NCBI GenBank assembly: GCA_947625255.1
Contig: CANQNT010000021.1
Coordinates: forward strand, 1 to 53,244
Reading direction: 5' to 3'
Source: an uncultured Acetatifactor sp.
GTDB lineage: Bacteria > Bacillota > Clostridia > Lachnospirales > Lachnospiraceae
DNA: 53,244 bases
Shown here in pieces: positions 26,664 through 34,909 of this stretch. The translations under genes were made by a program, and so were the position numbers. The notes beneath the pieces are model-generated. The model ran no database searches, was not told the origin of the DNA, and saw only the letters and a program-made list of their open reading frames with translations. Numbering within the stretch: the stretch's first letter is position 1; every line of letters begins with the position of its first letter.

Positions 26664-28067
26664 CTATTGTCCCTCTTCTTCCAGCTGCAAAACACCGTCT
26701 TCCGACAATAGACCATACTTCGAATAACGATTGGAAGAATTCCACAGCAGCCATTCCTCATAGCCGGCATCGTAAACAGCCTGAATCTGGGCCCGAATCT
26801 GTTCCCCGCCATAAGTGATATGTCCTTTGACCCAGGTGGCGGTAAAGGCCTGCAGCCAGGGACGCACAACCGCGCACTGCTCCCTGGACACCTCGCCCAA
26901 ATCCTCCTGAGAATCCATCATGGCCGCATAAATCGTTTCATAAGGCTGCGCATCCGGAACCTCCAGACCAAACACTCCTGCCGCGTAATGGGAAGGATAG
27001 ACCATGGGACAAAGGGCTGCCACGGTCTCTCCCAAAGCGGTATAATCCTGCCCCACGTTCGCAACGTCCACGCTGTTGCCAATAATCGTTCCAAATACGT
27101 CTGCCGTCACCGGAACTCCGTCCTCTTTCAAATTCTCCGTCATATATTTCAGAAAATCCCTAATGGCCTCCTGCTTGGTGTAGCTTTCCGTATCCACACC
27201 GTACCGGGCCGTTCCTGAATCCGCGCCTAACGGGAACCGCACATAATCGAACTGTACCTCGTCAAAACCTGCCTGGGCTGCCATTCTGGCCACTTCCAAC
27301 AGATAATCCCAGACTTTCTGTGAATATGGATTGACCCATGCCACATCGCTTCCGTCTGTCACATAGTCGCCATTTTCCTTTAAAAGCGCCAGCTCCGGAG
27401 CATTTTCCGCCAAGAACTGGTCCTTGAAACAGACAATCCGGGCAATGGTATAGATACCATGATCCTTGAGTCTGGTCATCACTTCCTGAATATCCGAAAT
27501 ATAGCGCACGCTGGCTTCCCGAATCAGATCCGAGCTCTGCTCCGGACGAAAAGTAATCTCGCCCGCATCATTCTTGACATCAATGACCATGGCATTGAGT
27601 TCCGTAGTATCCACAAGGTCGATCAGTTGCTCCAGACTGGAGCTTCCCGCCATGGGGCCGGTTACATAGATCCCCTTTACCTTGGGTCGGTCCGGATTGG
27701 TAGCATACCTATGGCGCGCCTCTTCCAACTCTTTCAGCCTTTCCTCCATGGGATCCGCAATTCCGGCCCTGGCCCCCTGAATCGTTCCCTGGCGCAGCTG
27801 TTCACTGACGAACATCTCCTCAGGCTCTTCTTCCCGTTCTGCATTCTGGCCCCAGCGCTCCGGAATCAACGTAATGTCTTTTCCCTCCAGAAAATGTCGA
27901 TAAAACAAGGCGCCTCCGATAGCGGCGGCAACCATTAACAAAAGCAGCAACAGGGCAATCCCCAGGCCCCGCGCAAAGCCGCCGCGCCTGCGTCCCCAGC
28001 CGCCGTCCGTGCCAACGCGCCGATAGATAATTTCATCTCTTCTTCTACGCTTTCTTTCCATCGTCAC
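26664..28067 (-). CDS. Membrane-anchored putative glycoside hydrolase (DUF4015)
   Basis: A 467-aa protein. A very basic N terminus (RKRRRR) is followed by one membrane helix (LGIALLLLLLMVAAAIGGALF, residues 33-53), then a charged linker and a TIM-barrel-like domain from about residue 125. The motifs VKGIYVTG, MVIDVKNDAGEITF, FDEVQFDYVRFP and ADVFGTI are characteristic of the DUF4015 putative glycoside hydrolases. Orientation predicts an extracytoplasmic catalytic domain. The substrate is unknown; cell-wall or exopolysaccharide roles have been guessed for the family. GTG 28067 has AGAGG six bases upstream, and an in-frame ATG two codons later is equally possible. Confidence 0.85.
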   Translation of the reverse strand: MTMERKRRRRDEIIYRRVGTDGGWGRRRGGFARGLGIALLLLLLMVAAAIGGALFYRHFLEGKDITLIPERWGQNAEREEEPEEMFVSEQLRQGTIQGARAGIADPMEERLKELEEARHRYATNPDRPKVKGIYVTGPMAGSSSLEQLIDLVDTTELNAMVIDVKNDAGEITFRPEQSSDLIREASVRYISDIQEVMTRLKDHGIYTIARIVCFKDQFLAENAPELALLKENGDYVTDGSDVAWVNPYSQKVWDYLLEVARMAAQAGFDEVQFDYVRFPLGADSGTARYGVDTESYTKQEAIRDFLKYMTENLKEDGVPVTADVFGTIIGNSVDVANVGQDYTALGETVAALCPMVYPSHYAAGVFGLEVPDAQPYETIYAAMMDSQEDLGEVSREQCAVVRPWLQAFTATWVKGHITYGGEQIRAQIQAVYDAGYEEWLLWNSSNRYSKYGLLSEDGVLQLEEEGQ

Positions 28068-28172
28068 CTACATCCTCTGTCTACTTCCTAATCCAGATTC
28101 CTATGAAGCTTATATCCTATCCAATTCAGATTCCGCTAAAACTATGATCGGCCTTGTTCCAAAGCTCTAACC

Positions 28173-30092
28173 TTAATCAGAACGCTTTCCTTCACGTCCT
28201 CCCCGTCCTTTTCTATGGCCGCCGTGTCCGCTGCCGCTGGGATGATCAGCGCGCCCATTGGAGTCAGAAGCGCCGCTCTGCGCAGTCTGCGTTTCGTTTC
28301 CAACTTGCTTTTCGCGGTCTGCCTTGGCGCTTTTCTTCCTGGCCCGCACGCCATGCGCCGGCCTCTTTCCGGGACCTGACCTTGTACTTCCTCCAGGGCG
28401 TCCATCCTTGACCGGGACACTTTCTCCCATCCGCATACCGTCCCCGGCCTGCGCCGCATCCCTTGTCAGCTCCTCCTCATCCCCAACTAACATACTCTCT
28501 TCCCAACAGTCCGGAGCGGGGATTCCCATAAGCCCCAGAATCGTCGGAGCCACATTGGCCAGGCCAAAGTTACCTTTCCTTATCCGGACCTTCCTGTCTG
28601 GCGACACAATCACAAAGGGTACCGGGTTCAAAGAATGGGCCGTCCGCGTGATTTCCTCCCCTTTTTCGGAAAAATCCAGCATTTTATCCGCATTTCCATG
28701 ATCTGCCGTCACCAGCAGCGTGGTATGGGTTCTCTGGCAGGCCTCCAGAATTCTTCCCAACTGCAGATCCACACATTCCACCGCGATCTGTGTTGCCAAC
28801 AAGTTGCCGGTATGTCCCACCATGTCCCCATTGGCGAAGTTACACCTCATAAATCCATATTTACCGCTTTCTATCGCTTCAATGAACGCATCCGCAATTT
28901 CTCCCGCCTTCATCCAGGGACGCTGCTCAAAGGGCACCTTGTCCGAGGGAATCTCCTGATATGTCTCGTACTCCTCGCTAATCTTGCCGCTGCGATTCCC
29001 GTTCCAGAAATATGTTACATGACCGTATTTTTGCGTTTCAGATACCGCGTATTCCGCAATCCGCCGCTCTGTCAGCACTTCCGTCAAAGTGTGCCGGATT
29101 TGGGGCGGAGCCGCCAAATATCTCCGGGGCAGCTTCAGATCTCCGTCATACTGCAACATTCCCGCGAATACCACGTCCCTTTTTTCTCCCCTGTCAAAGT
29201 AAGGAAAGTCCTCCATTTCAAAAGCCATGGAAAGCTCAATGGCACGATCCCCACGGAAATTAAACAAGATCACGCTATCCTGATCTTCAATGGTTCCCAC
29301 CGGTTTTCCGTCTTTGGCGATTACGAACGCAGGAAAGCACTGATCTGAGACACAGCCTTCCGCCCGATAGGTCTCAATAGCTGTCCGGGCATCCGCAAAT
29401 TGTCTGCCAATCCCTCTCACATGAGTATCCCAGCCCCGCTTCACCATGTCCCAATCCGCCTGACAACAGTCCATCGTGATGCTCATCCGTCCGCCTCCGC
29501 TGGCAATACATCCGAAGAAATTCTCATTATTCAAGTCCTGCAGCCCGGTCTCCAAAGCATCCACATATTGAAGCGCGGACTGGGCAGACACATCTCTCCC
29601 GTCCAAAAGGATATGGATACAACATTTTTCAATTCCATTGTCCTTGGCCTCCCGCAGCATGGCGATCAAGTGACTGATATTAGAATGTACATTTCCGTCC
29701 GATAACAAACCGATAAAATGCAATTTCGAATTACTGACAATGCAATTGGCAAGAATCTCCCTCCAGGCATTTGACTCAAATACACTGCCATTTTCGATGG
29801 ACTCATTCACCAGTCTGGCCCCCTGGGAATAAATCTGACCACAGCCCAAGGCGTTATGTCCCACCTCGCTGTTGCCCATATCATCATCCGTGGGCAATCC
29901 CACCGCAGTGCCATGCGCTTTTAACTGACAATGAGGATATTCCGCAAGCAGCCGGTCCAGCGTGGGCGTGGACGCTTTCCACACCATGTCTCCTTTGTCC
30001 CCGTCGCCGATTCCAACGCCGTCCATAACCACCAAAGCAATCCGATCATTCATTGCCGCCACCACGTCCTTTCCCAAGACTTCATAGTCCAT
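28173..30092 (-). CDS. gpmI: 2,3-bisphosphoglycerate-independent phosphoglycerate mutase with a long basic tail
   Basis: Interconverts 3- and 2-phosphoglycerate in glycolysis as a dimanganese alkaline-phosphatase-fold enzyme. Seen are the N-terminal VVMDGVGIGDG metal-binding block, DMGNSEVGHNALG with the phosphorylated serine (near residue 75), LLSDGNVHSNISH, LLDGRDV, and the C-terminal VTADHGNADKM metal site. The catalytic part ends around residue 535 (GIPAPDCWEESML). About 100 further residues, rich in Gly, Arg, Lys, Ser and Asp, form a basic low-complexity tail not usual in the family. The start at 30092 overlaps queC by 11 bases; ATG 30053 is the alternative. Last gene of the queuosine operon. 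Confidence 0.88.
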   Translation of the reverse strand: MDYEVLGKDVVAAMNDRIALVVMDGVGIGDGDKGDMVWKASTPTLDRLLAEYPHCQLKAHGTAVGLPTDDDMGNSEVGHNALGCGQIYSQGARLVNESIENGSVFESNAWREILANCIVSNSKLHFIGLLSDGNVHSNISHLIAMLREAKDNGIEKCCIHILLDGRDVSAQSALQYVDALETGLQDLNNENFFGCIASGGGRMSITMDCCQADWDMVKRGWDTHVRGIGRQFADARTAIETYRAEGCVSDQCFPAFVIAKDGKPVGTIEDQDSVILFNFRGDRAIELSMAFEMEDFPYFDRGEKRDVVFAGMLQYDGDLKLPRRYLAAPPQIRHTLTEVLTERRIAEYAVSETQKYGHVTYFWNGNRSGKISEEYETYQEIPSDKVPFEQRPWMKAGEIADAFIEAIESGKYGFMRCNFANGDMVGHTGNLLATQIAVECVDLQLGRILEACQRTHTTLLVTADHGNADKMLDFSEKGEEITRTAHSLNPVPFVIVSPDRKVRIRKGNFGLANVAPTILGLMGIPAPDCWEESMLVGDEEELTRDAAQAGDGMRMGESVPVKDGRPGGSTRSGPGKRPAHGVRARKKSAKADREKQVGNETQTAQSGASDSNGRADHPSGSGHGGHRKGRGGREGKRSD

Positions 30093-30783
30093 CTTTCTCC
30101 AGCGGATCCGCCATCCCATTGGCCAGAAAAGCTTTCCGTCTGTCAATGCAGGTTCCGCAGTGCCCGCAAGGCCTCTCTCCACCCTCGTAGCAGCTCCAGG
30201 TCAGCTCGTAAGGCACCTTTAACCGCAGACCTTCTTTTACAACTTCTGCTTTATTCTTGCCAATAAATGGAGCTTCAATACGCAATTGCCGGCCGCTTCC
30301 CTCATAAACCGCACGATTCATGGCCTCGTAAAAATCCCGGCTGCAATCCGGATATGCGTTGCCCGCCGCATCATCCTGATGGGCTCCATAGAAAATCACG
30401 GAGCATCCCTTGGACAATGCCAGACTGGCCGCCGAAGCCAGAAACAAGCCATTTCGAAAAGGCACATAGGTACTTACCGGAGCGCCCTCTCGCCCTTTTA
30501 ACTGTTCCGCATAGGAACCCCGGGGAATCTCCTCCCCGGACTGGACAAGCAGGGAGCAATCACTGTAGGCAAAAATCGGTGTCAGGTCCAGCTCCAGCCC
30601 TACCATTTTATAATGAGCCAGAACTTTGCCCGCGGCCTCTACTTCCCTGATGTGCTTCTGCCCATAGCGAACGGATAAAGGAATTACATTTTCCCTGCCA
30701 TACCGTTCACAAGCCAGGGCCAGACAAGTGGTACTGTCCACCCCGCCGCTGAATAAAACCATCGCTTTTTCACGCATAATCAT
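30082..30783 (-). CDS. queC: 7-cyano-7-deazaguanine synthase
   Basis: Converts 7-carboxy-7-deazaguanine to preQ0 using ammonia and ATP in queuosine synthesis. The 233-aa protein has the PP-loop LFSGGVDSTTCLALA near the N terminus, FYGAHQDDAAGNAYPDC in the middle, and the zinc-binding cysteines CYEGGERPCGHCGTC near residue 195. The start at 30783 follows AAAGGGG; a second ATG two codons later is possible. It lies 29 bases after queF and overlaps the mutase gene at its end. Confidence 0.95.
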   Translation of the reverse strand: MIMREKAMVLFSGGVDSTTCLALACERYGRENVIPLSVRYGQKHIREVEAAGKVLAHYKMVGLELDLTPIFAYSDCSLLVQSGEEIPRGSYAEQLKGREGAPVSTYVPFRNGLFLASAASLALSKGCSVIFYGAHQDDAAGNAYPDCSRDFYEAMNRAVYEGSGRQLRIEAPFIGKNKAEVVKEGLRLKVPYELTWSCYEGGERPCGHCGTCIDRRKAFLANGMADPLEKDGL

Positions 30784-30812
30784 TTCACCCCTTTGCCGCA
30801 AGGCCCGACTGC

Positions 30813-31310
30813 CTAGCGGTTGTCCACCTTTTCCGGATACAAGTCATGGTGGGCCAGGCGGTCAAAGGCGATCTCCTCCCAACGCGTGCCCGGCTTGCCA
30901 TAGTTACAATACGGGTCAATGGAAATGCCTCCCCTGGGAGTAAATTTCCCCCAAACTTCGATATACTTAGGGTCCATCAGTTTGATTAAGTCTTTCATAA
31001 TAATATTTACACAGTCCTCGTGAAAATCCCCGTGATTGCGGAAACTGAACAAGTACAACTTTAAAGACTTGCTTTCCACCATCCGCTCCCCCGGAACATA
31101 GGAAATCGTAATGGCGGCAAAGTCCGGCTGCCCCGTCATGGGACAGAGACTGGTAAACTCAGGACAATTAAATTTCACAAAATAATCATTCTCCGGGTGC
31201 TTATTCAGAAAGGTTTCCAGAACCTCCGGCGCGTAATCACCGCGATATTCCGTCTTCTTACCGCCCAGCAACGTCACACCCTCTAATTCTTCCTTACTTC
31301 TTCCACTCAT
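30813..31310 (-). CDS. queF: NADPH-dependent preQ0 reductase
   Basis: Reduces the nitrile preQ0 to the amine preQ1. This is the short, unimodular QueF form of 165 aa. The catalytic cysteine is in the [13 protein letters not shown] block (about residue 56), and the E-S-K-S-L-K-L-Y-L motif for NADPH binding follows near residue 78. The second conserved segment HEDCVNII has the substrate-binding acid. The gene lies between queT and queC on the same strand, 58 bases after queT. Confidence 0.95.
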   Translation of the reverse strand: MSGRSKEELEGVTLLGGKKTEYRGDYAPEVLETFLNKHPENDYFVKFNCPEFTSLCPMTGQPDFAAITISYVPGERMVESKSLKLYLFSFRNHGDFHEDCVNIIMKDLIKLMDPKYIEVWGKFTPRGGISIDPYCNYGKPGTRWEEIAFDRLAHHDLYPEKVDNR

Positions 31311-31368
31311 ATGGATGATTCTCCTTTTCTTCTCACTTCTCCGGGACTTTTCTCTCCCGCCCCGCCCG

Positions 31369-31863
31369 TCACTTCTCCGAAGCCTTTCTCGCCCGAACCC
31401 GCTCCAGGCCCTTGATCAGCAAGACCCCGCAAATTGCCGGAACAATCTGACCCACGCAGAGATTGCACGCCTGAAGCAGATACGGCATATGGAGCAAATA
31501 GGAAAGCCAGGTTGACACCCCCAGTCCCGGCACCAGAACGATCGGTACCGCGACCAGCCACCGATTCCATTTGCACCGGCGAATTCCAACGATCAAAAGA
31601 GATGTCACGATTCCAACGGCGCAGCCGCCCACCATGTCCAGAAGTCCCAGACCGCCGAAAAAGTTGGATATGAAATTCGCAAGACCAAGGGGAAGCACCA
31701 GGAACGGAAACAAGTAGGACAGCGCATACATCGCCGTAGCGATGCGAATTTGATAAGCTCCAAAAGAAAAACTCTGGGTGCACCACATCACCACCACATA
31801 TAGGGCGATGACCGCACCGGAAAACGTCAGCTTCTGCACTCTGTTGAAAGTATTATTTACCAT
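31369..31863 (-). CDS. queT: QueT-family transporter of a queuosine precursor
   Basis: A 164-aa integral membrane protein with five or six hydrophobic segments, matching the QueT (COG4708) substrate-binding components of ECF-type vitamin importers, thought to bring in preQ1 or a related base. Typical elements are the N-terminal [47 protein letters not shown] and the C-terminal [16 protein letters not shown]. The ATG at 31863 has GGAGGTG seven bases upstream. It is the first gene of the que operon. ECF energising subunits are not in the window. Its leader is long and foldable. Confidence 0.9.
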   Translation of the reverse strand: MVNNTFNRVQKLTFSGAVIALYVVVMWCTQSFSFGAYQIRIATAMYALSYLFPFLVLPLGLANFISNFFGGLGLLDMVGGCAVGIVTSLLIVGIRRCKWNRWLVAVPIVLVPGLGVSTWLSYLLHMPYLLQACNLCVGQIVPAICGVLLIKGLERVRARKASEK

Positions 31864-31887
31864 TTGTCCACCTCCATTGGAAACACA

Positions 31888-31995
31888 ACAATCTATTTGC
31901 AAACGGATTGTCCCTAGTTTTATTTCGAAAGTCCCGGGCTTGCCCCACGGACTCTCGCGACAGGATGGTCTCGAACTGTCAATTCCATACCAGGA
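31888..31995 (-). ncRNA. Structured queT leader, candidate riboswitch
   Basis: The roughly 137-nt leader from the promoter below can fold into a three-way junction. P1 pairs 31995-31989 (UCCUGGU) with 31918-31912 (ACUAGGG), allowing two G-U pairs. P2 is GACAG/CUGUC (31980-31976 with 31963-31959). P3 is GAGAGUCC with GGACUUUC (31956-31949 with 31934-31927), capped by GGGC/GCCC. An A-rich segment (AAAUAAAACUAGGG) precedes the 3' strand of P1. Another hairpin (31911-31906 with 31893-31888) follows, and the ribosome-binding site GGAGG is at 31875-31871. preQ1 riboswitches commonly control queT, but I could not match this to a known preQ1 consensus. Confidence 0.4.
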
Positions 31996-32006
31996 GTAAC
32001 AATGGA

Positions 32007-32035
32007 AGTATATCCTATTTTCCCAGAAAATGCAA
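32007..32035 (-). promoter_or_regulatory. Promoter of the queT-queF-queC-gpmI operon
   Basis: TTGCAT (32035-32030), a 17-bp spacer and TATACT (32012-32007) on the minus strand. Transcription should start near 32000. Confidence 0.65.
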
Positions 32036-32092
32036 GAATTTTTATAGGGCGGCGGGAAGAGGACCTTGTCTGAGATTGGATGCAAGTCAAAC

Positions 32093-32121
32093 TTGCCTTC
32101 TTCAAAACGTTGGAATATAAT
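32093..32121 (+). promoter_or_regulatory. Promoter of the alpha/beta hydrolase gene
   Basis: TTGCCT (32093-32098), a 17-bp spacer and TATAAT (32116-32121), giving a leader of about 125 bases. It is divergent from the queT promoter. Confidence 0.6.
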
Positions 32122-32252
32122 GTTATTGAATTTACCGCTCCTGCGGAATTCTCCTGCCTAAGTTCCGGACACTGGAATTGGGAAACGGATAAACCCGATA
32201 AATGCCAAAATGATACAGATACAAGGATCGATACAAAACAAGGAGCCGATTT

Positions 32253-32933
32253 ATGGATATTTCTCACTTTTATGTAGAACAGGGAGAGGGACGCCCTCTC
32301 ATTTTACTCCATGGGAATGGGGAAAACTGCGATTATTTTCTTCATCAGATCAAGGCATTTTCAAAGCGGTACCATGTATATGCCATCGATACAAGAGGTC
32401 ATGGCAGAACGCCGAGGGGAAATGCACCTTTTACCATCCGTCAGTTCGCGGAGGATCTGACGGATTTTATGGATTTGCATAAAATTTCCAAAGCGGACCT
32501 GTTGGGATTTTCCGACGGGGCGAATATTGCGCTGATCTTCGCGTTGAAGTACCCGGATCGGGTAAATAAACTGATCTTAAACGGCGGGAACCTGACCGCC
32601 AAGGGTGTCAAACCCAGCGTCCAGGTTCCTATCGAAATCGGTTATGGCATTGCAAAGCTTTTGGCAGGCATAAGTCCACGGGCAAAGTCCCATGCGGAAA
32701 TGCTGGGGCTGATGGTCAACGATCCCAATATTCCACCCGAAGTCTTGTCCTCCGTGCAGGCAAAAACATTGGTGATCGCCGGTACCAAGGACATGATCCG
32801 AAAAAAACATACGGAACTCATTGCCCATCATATCCCTCACGCGGAAATCGCCTTTATCGAAGGGGACCATTTTGTGGCGGTCAAGAATCCCACTGCTTTT
32901 AATAGAGTTGTGGGGCAGTTTTTAAATGATTAG
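32253..32933 (+). CDS. Alpha/beta hydrolase
   Basis: A 226-aa cytoplasmic hydrolase. The oxyanion motif is LLHGNGENCDYF near residue 18, followed by AIDTRGHGRTPRG. The nucleophile elbow is LLGFSDGANIAL with Ser at about 87, the acid is Asp in IAGTKDMIRKK and the base is His in EGDHFVAVKNP. All three catalytic residues are present and the length is normal for a minimal lid-less member. AAGGAG precedes the ATG by seven bases. Substrate unknown; it is monocistronic. Confidence 0.88.
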   Translation: MDISHFYVEQGEGRPLILLHGNGENCDYFLHQIKAFSKRYHVYAIDTRGHGRTPRGNAPFTIRQFAEDLTDFMDLHKISKADLLGFSDGANIALIFALKYPDRVNKLILNGGNLTAKGVKPSVQVPIEIGYGIAKLLAGISPRAKSHAEMLGLMVNDPNIPPEVLSSVQAKTLVIAGTKDMIRKKHTELIAHHIPHAEIAFIEGDHFVAVKNPTAFNRVVGQFLND

Positions 32934-32978
32934 GATCCTATATATGATTGCATTTTTGTGATATCCATATGTATCCTT

Positions 32979-33091
32979 TCAAGCAGCTAAATCAATGATT
33001 TCATGATAAGAATCCTCAATCATGTCATTTATTTCAATAGATACATTAACGCCAATATTTTCATATTGTACTTTTACTCAATCGCTTTCAT
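32979..33091 (-). pseudogene. Small partner protein remnant next to the ART-like pseudogene
   Basis: An ATG at 33091, four bases after the preceding stop and with AGGGAAGG upstream, gives MKAIE and then an immediate stop. A one-base shift restores a 32-codon reading, VKVQYENIGVNVSIEINDM and so on, ending at 32979. The product would be about 37 aa and acidic. It is placed like the second gene of a two-gene module. I do not recognise the family. Confidence 0.35.
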
Positions 33092-33517
33092 TTATTTCCT
33101 TCCCTGATGAATGTTATCTATGATACTTTTATCTTTTACACAATATATGGTTTCTATACCAAAAACCATGTCCAGACTATTTGAGAATTCTATTGCATGT
33201 TCAAATTGGGGCTGCGGTCTTTGTCCGAAATTGCCAATTACCAGCTTCTTATGATTCGATCTGCATAATAACTAATCAGCATTGATCGTAATAGAATCTT
33301 TAATTGTGGATTTCACTTGCTTACCAGTCAGTTTTTTAGCTCGTTACACTTCCTATTCGCGGCCCGCCAAGCTTTCTTTTTAATATCATAGAAATAAATT
33401 CCTTTTCCACACCAGCTATCCCTGGATGCCCTAATCTCAAAACCACCTGCCATTATTTTTTCAGCAGATTCCTCGTCTGTACCATGGCATAGATCCTATA
33501 GGTTTCTTTATAATCAT
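33092..33517 (-). pseudogene. Disrupted ADP-ribosyltransferase/PARP-like gene
   Basis: An AGGAG site precedes ATG 33517. After about ten codons the frame must shift to read YHGTDEESAEKIMAGGF and WCGKGIYFYDIKKKAWRAANRK. The HGT and GKGIYF motifs recall the H and Y of PARP-type ADP-ribosyltransferase folds. A second shift at an A-run near 33330 leads to KLTGKQVKSTIKDSITINAD, a TAG stop, then LVIGNFGQRPQPQFEHAIEF to the final stop at 33092. With two frameshifts and one nonsense codon it is inactive. The family assignment rests on short motifs, so another HGT-containing fold is possible. Confidence 0.45.
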
Positions 33518-33631
33518 ATGTTTCTCCTGAAACTGATTTGACACTTCGTAAATTTTATTATACACTTTTTAAAAAGTATTTTCCGGCTTTTCAATAAATA
33601 CCAAGAAAAAATCCCCGTCCCAAGCCCTATT

Positions 33632-34083
33632 CCTCCACAAACCGCACATTGTTTTCTCGAATAAGTTTTTGATATAAAAAGCACCTTGGATCGTGGTCGT
33701 TTAGGATCCCGTAGGCCTACAAATGGGAATAAACCGTGATCGAGCCCAGGTATTTAAATCCGCGTTTTCGCAAGTTCCGGCTCAGGCGGTCCGACAATTC
33801 GTTGCTCACTTCCCAAAGCCCCTGATGGTGCTTCAGGTACACCAGAATCTTATGGTCGGAAAAAGACCAGATCTATTGATCAAAGCTTCCAAACTGACAA
33901 ATAATCTCCAGATAGGTCCTGGCATTGCCAATAATAGCCTCCACTTTTCCGACTCAATTCCCACCCAAACGGGCTTGAAACAACTCTCCTTGCCCGCAAA
34001 AAACGCACTCATCGCGACACGAGGCAAGAGATACAAGGCCACTCCCATGACCCTTGCCGTGCCTGATCCGCACCCGTTCATTT
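33632..34083 (-). pseudogene. DNA-3-methyladenine glycosylase I (Tag) pseudogene
   Basis: One minus-strand frame reads VGKVEAIIGNARTYLEIICQF, GSFDQ, a TAG stop, IWSFSDHKILVYL, LSDRLSRNLRKRGFKYLGS, ITVYSHL, another TAG stop, then ILNDHDPRCFLYQKLIRENN and a final stop near 33632. This is the C-terminal half of Tag, including the (I)xNDHxxxC zinc-site motif. The N-terminal half is reduced to an unclear stretch with ELFQARLGG, likely after an internal deletion. Two nonsense codons and the missing N terminus make it non-functional. An intact copy may exist elsewhere. Confidence 0.7.
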
Positions 34084-34135
34084 ACAAAAGATTTCTCATT
34101 CTTACTCCTCGCTGGTTTCCCAATCCGTGAGAAAA

Positions 34136-34909
34136 TCACTTCATATCCTGTTTGAAAAAGAAAACAAACGCCAGAATCAATGCCACGATGCCAATACAAA
34201 TACAAGGAACAAACATCAGCCAAAAACCACCTGATAAAATGCTGTCGTCCAGAACCGCCAGCCGCATGAGAATCCGAGCCGAAAAAGAGCCTCCAATCTT
34301 CCCATATCCCCCACCGCTGTAATAATAATAGGTGAACCGGTCCTGATAGGCGGAATCAAGATACATCACGACGACAGAAACCGCAAAGCCCACTCCCGTC
34401 CTTTGGAACAACACCATCAGAAAAATGAAAACACACATATAGGAAAGAATGATGGCAAGTGCTCCCGCATTGTAACGAACCACCTTTTCCCAATAATGCT
34501 CCAACACAAATCCATGGGGGTTATATCCCATTTTCCACGTGCGGACCAAACAAGCTGCCACGACATCAATCAAATAAAAAAGAATAGATACCGCAAACAG
34601 ACAGATCACTTTCGCAGAGAATATCTGACTGCGTTTCACACCGCGTCCCAAGGTGCTTTGCAGCGTTCCAAAATCCAATTCCTGAGCGATCAAACCGCCG
34701 GCCATAACGGCATATGCTCCCAGGCAATCCATTCCGTAATGCAAAAAAACGGTAAACGGCGCACCATATCCGGACATAAAAAATGTGGTATCAAAACCAT
34801 TTTGCAGATAGGCACACCCAACGGCCAGCGCCAACAAATACCAAAAAGCAAATCTCACGGCCCTGGAGTAACGCATTTTGAACACTTCATTATACAAAAG
34901 GTATCTCAA
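34136..34909 (-). CDS. ABC-2-type transporter permease
   Basis: A 257-aa membrane protein with six hydrophobic segments, including AVRFAFWYLLALAVGCAYL near the N terminus and IGIVALILAFVFFFK at the end. The layout matches ABC-2 permeases paired with a separate ATPase in lantibiotic-immunity or drug-efflux type exporters. Its ATG overlaps the ATPase stop by four bases (ATGA), so the two are translationally coupled. Substrate unknown. No biosynthetic or sensor genes accompany it. Confidence 0.8.
   Translation of the reverse strand: MRYLLYNEVFKMRYSRAVRFAFWYLLALAVGCAYLQNGFDTTFFMSGYGAPFTVFLHYGMDCLGAYAVMAGGLIAQELDFGTLQSTLGRGVKRSQIFSAKVICLFAVSILFYLIDVVAACLVRTWKMGYNPHGFVLEHYWEKVVRYNAGALAIILSYMCVFIFLMVLFQRTGVGFAVSVVVMYLDSAYQDRFTYYYYSGGGYGKIGGSFSARILMRLAVLDDSILSGGFWLMFVPCICIGIVALILAFVFFFKQDMK

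Noticed and set aside
31864..32000. Standard preQ1 class I or II riboswitch
   Set aside because: The A-rich tail resembles class I, but the preceding stem-loop does not have the needed loop sequence, and the class II ribosome-site pseudoknot is absent. Kept only as a candidate structured leader.
31920..32267. 115-codon minus-strand ORF overlapping the queT leader
   Set aside because: It spans the promoter and the structured leader, and its translation shows no domain.
33723..34130. 135-codon plus-strand ORF
   Set aside because: It is antisense to the clear Tag remnant and has no start signal or known motif.
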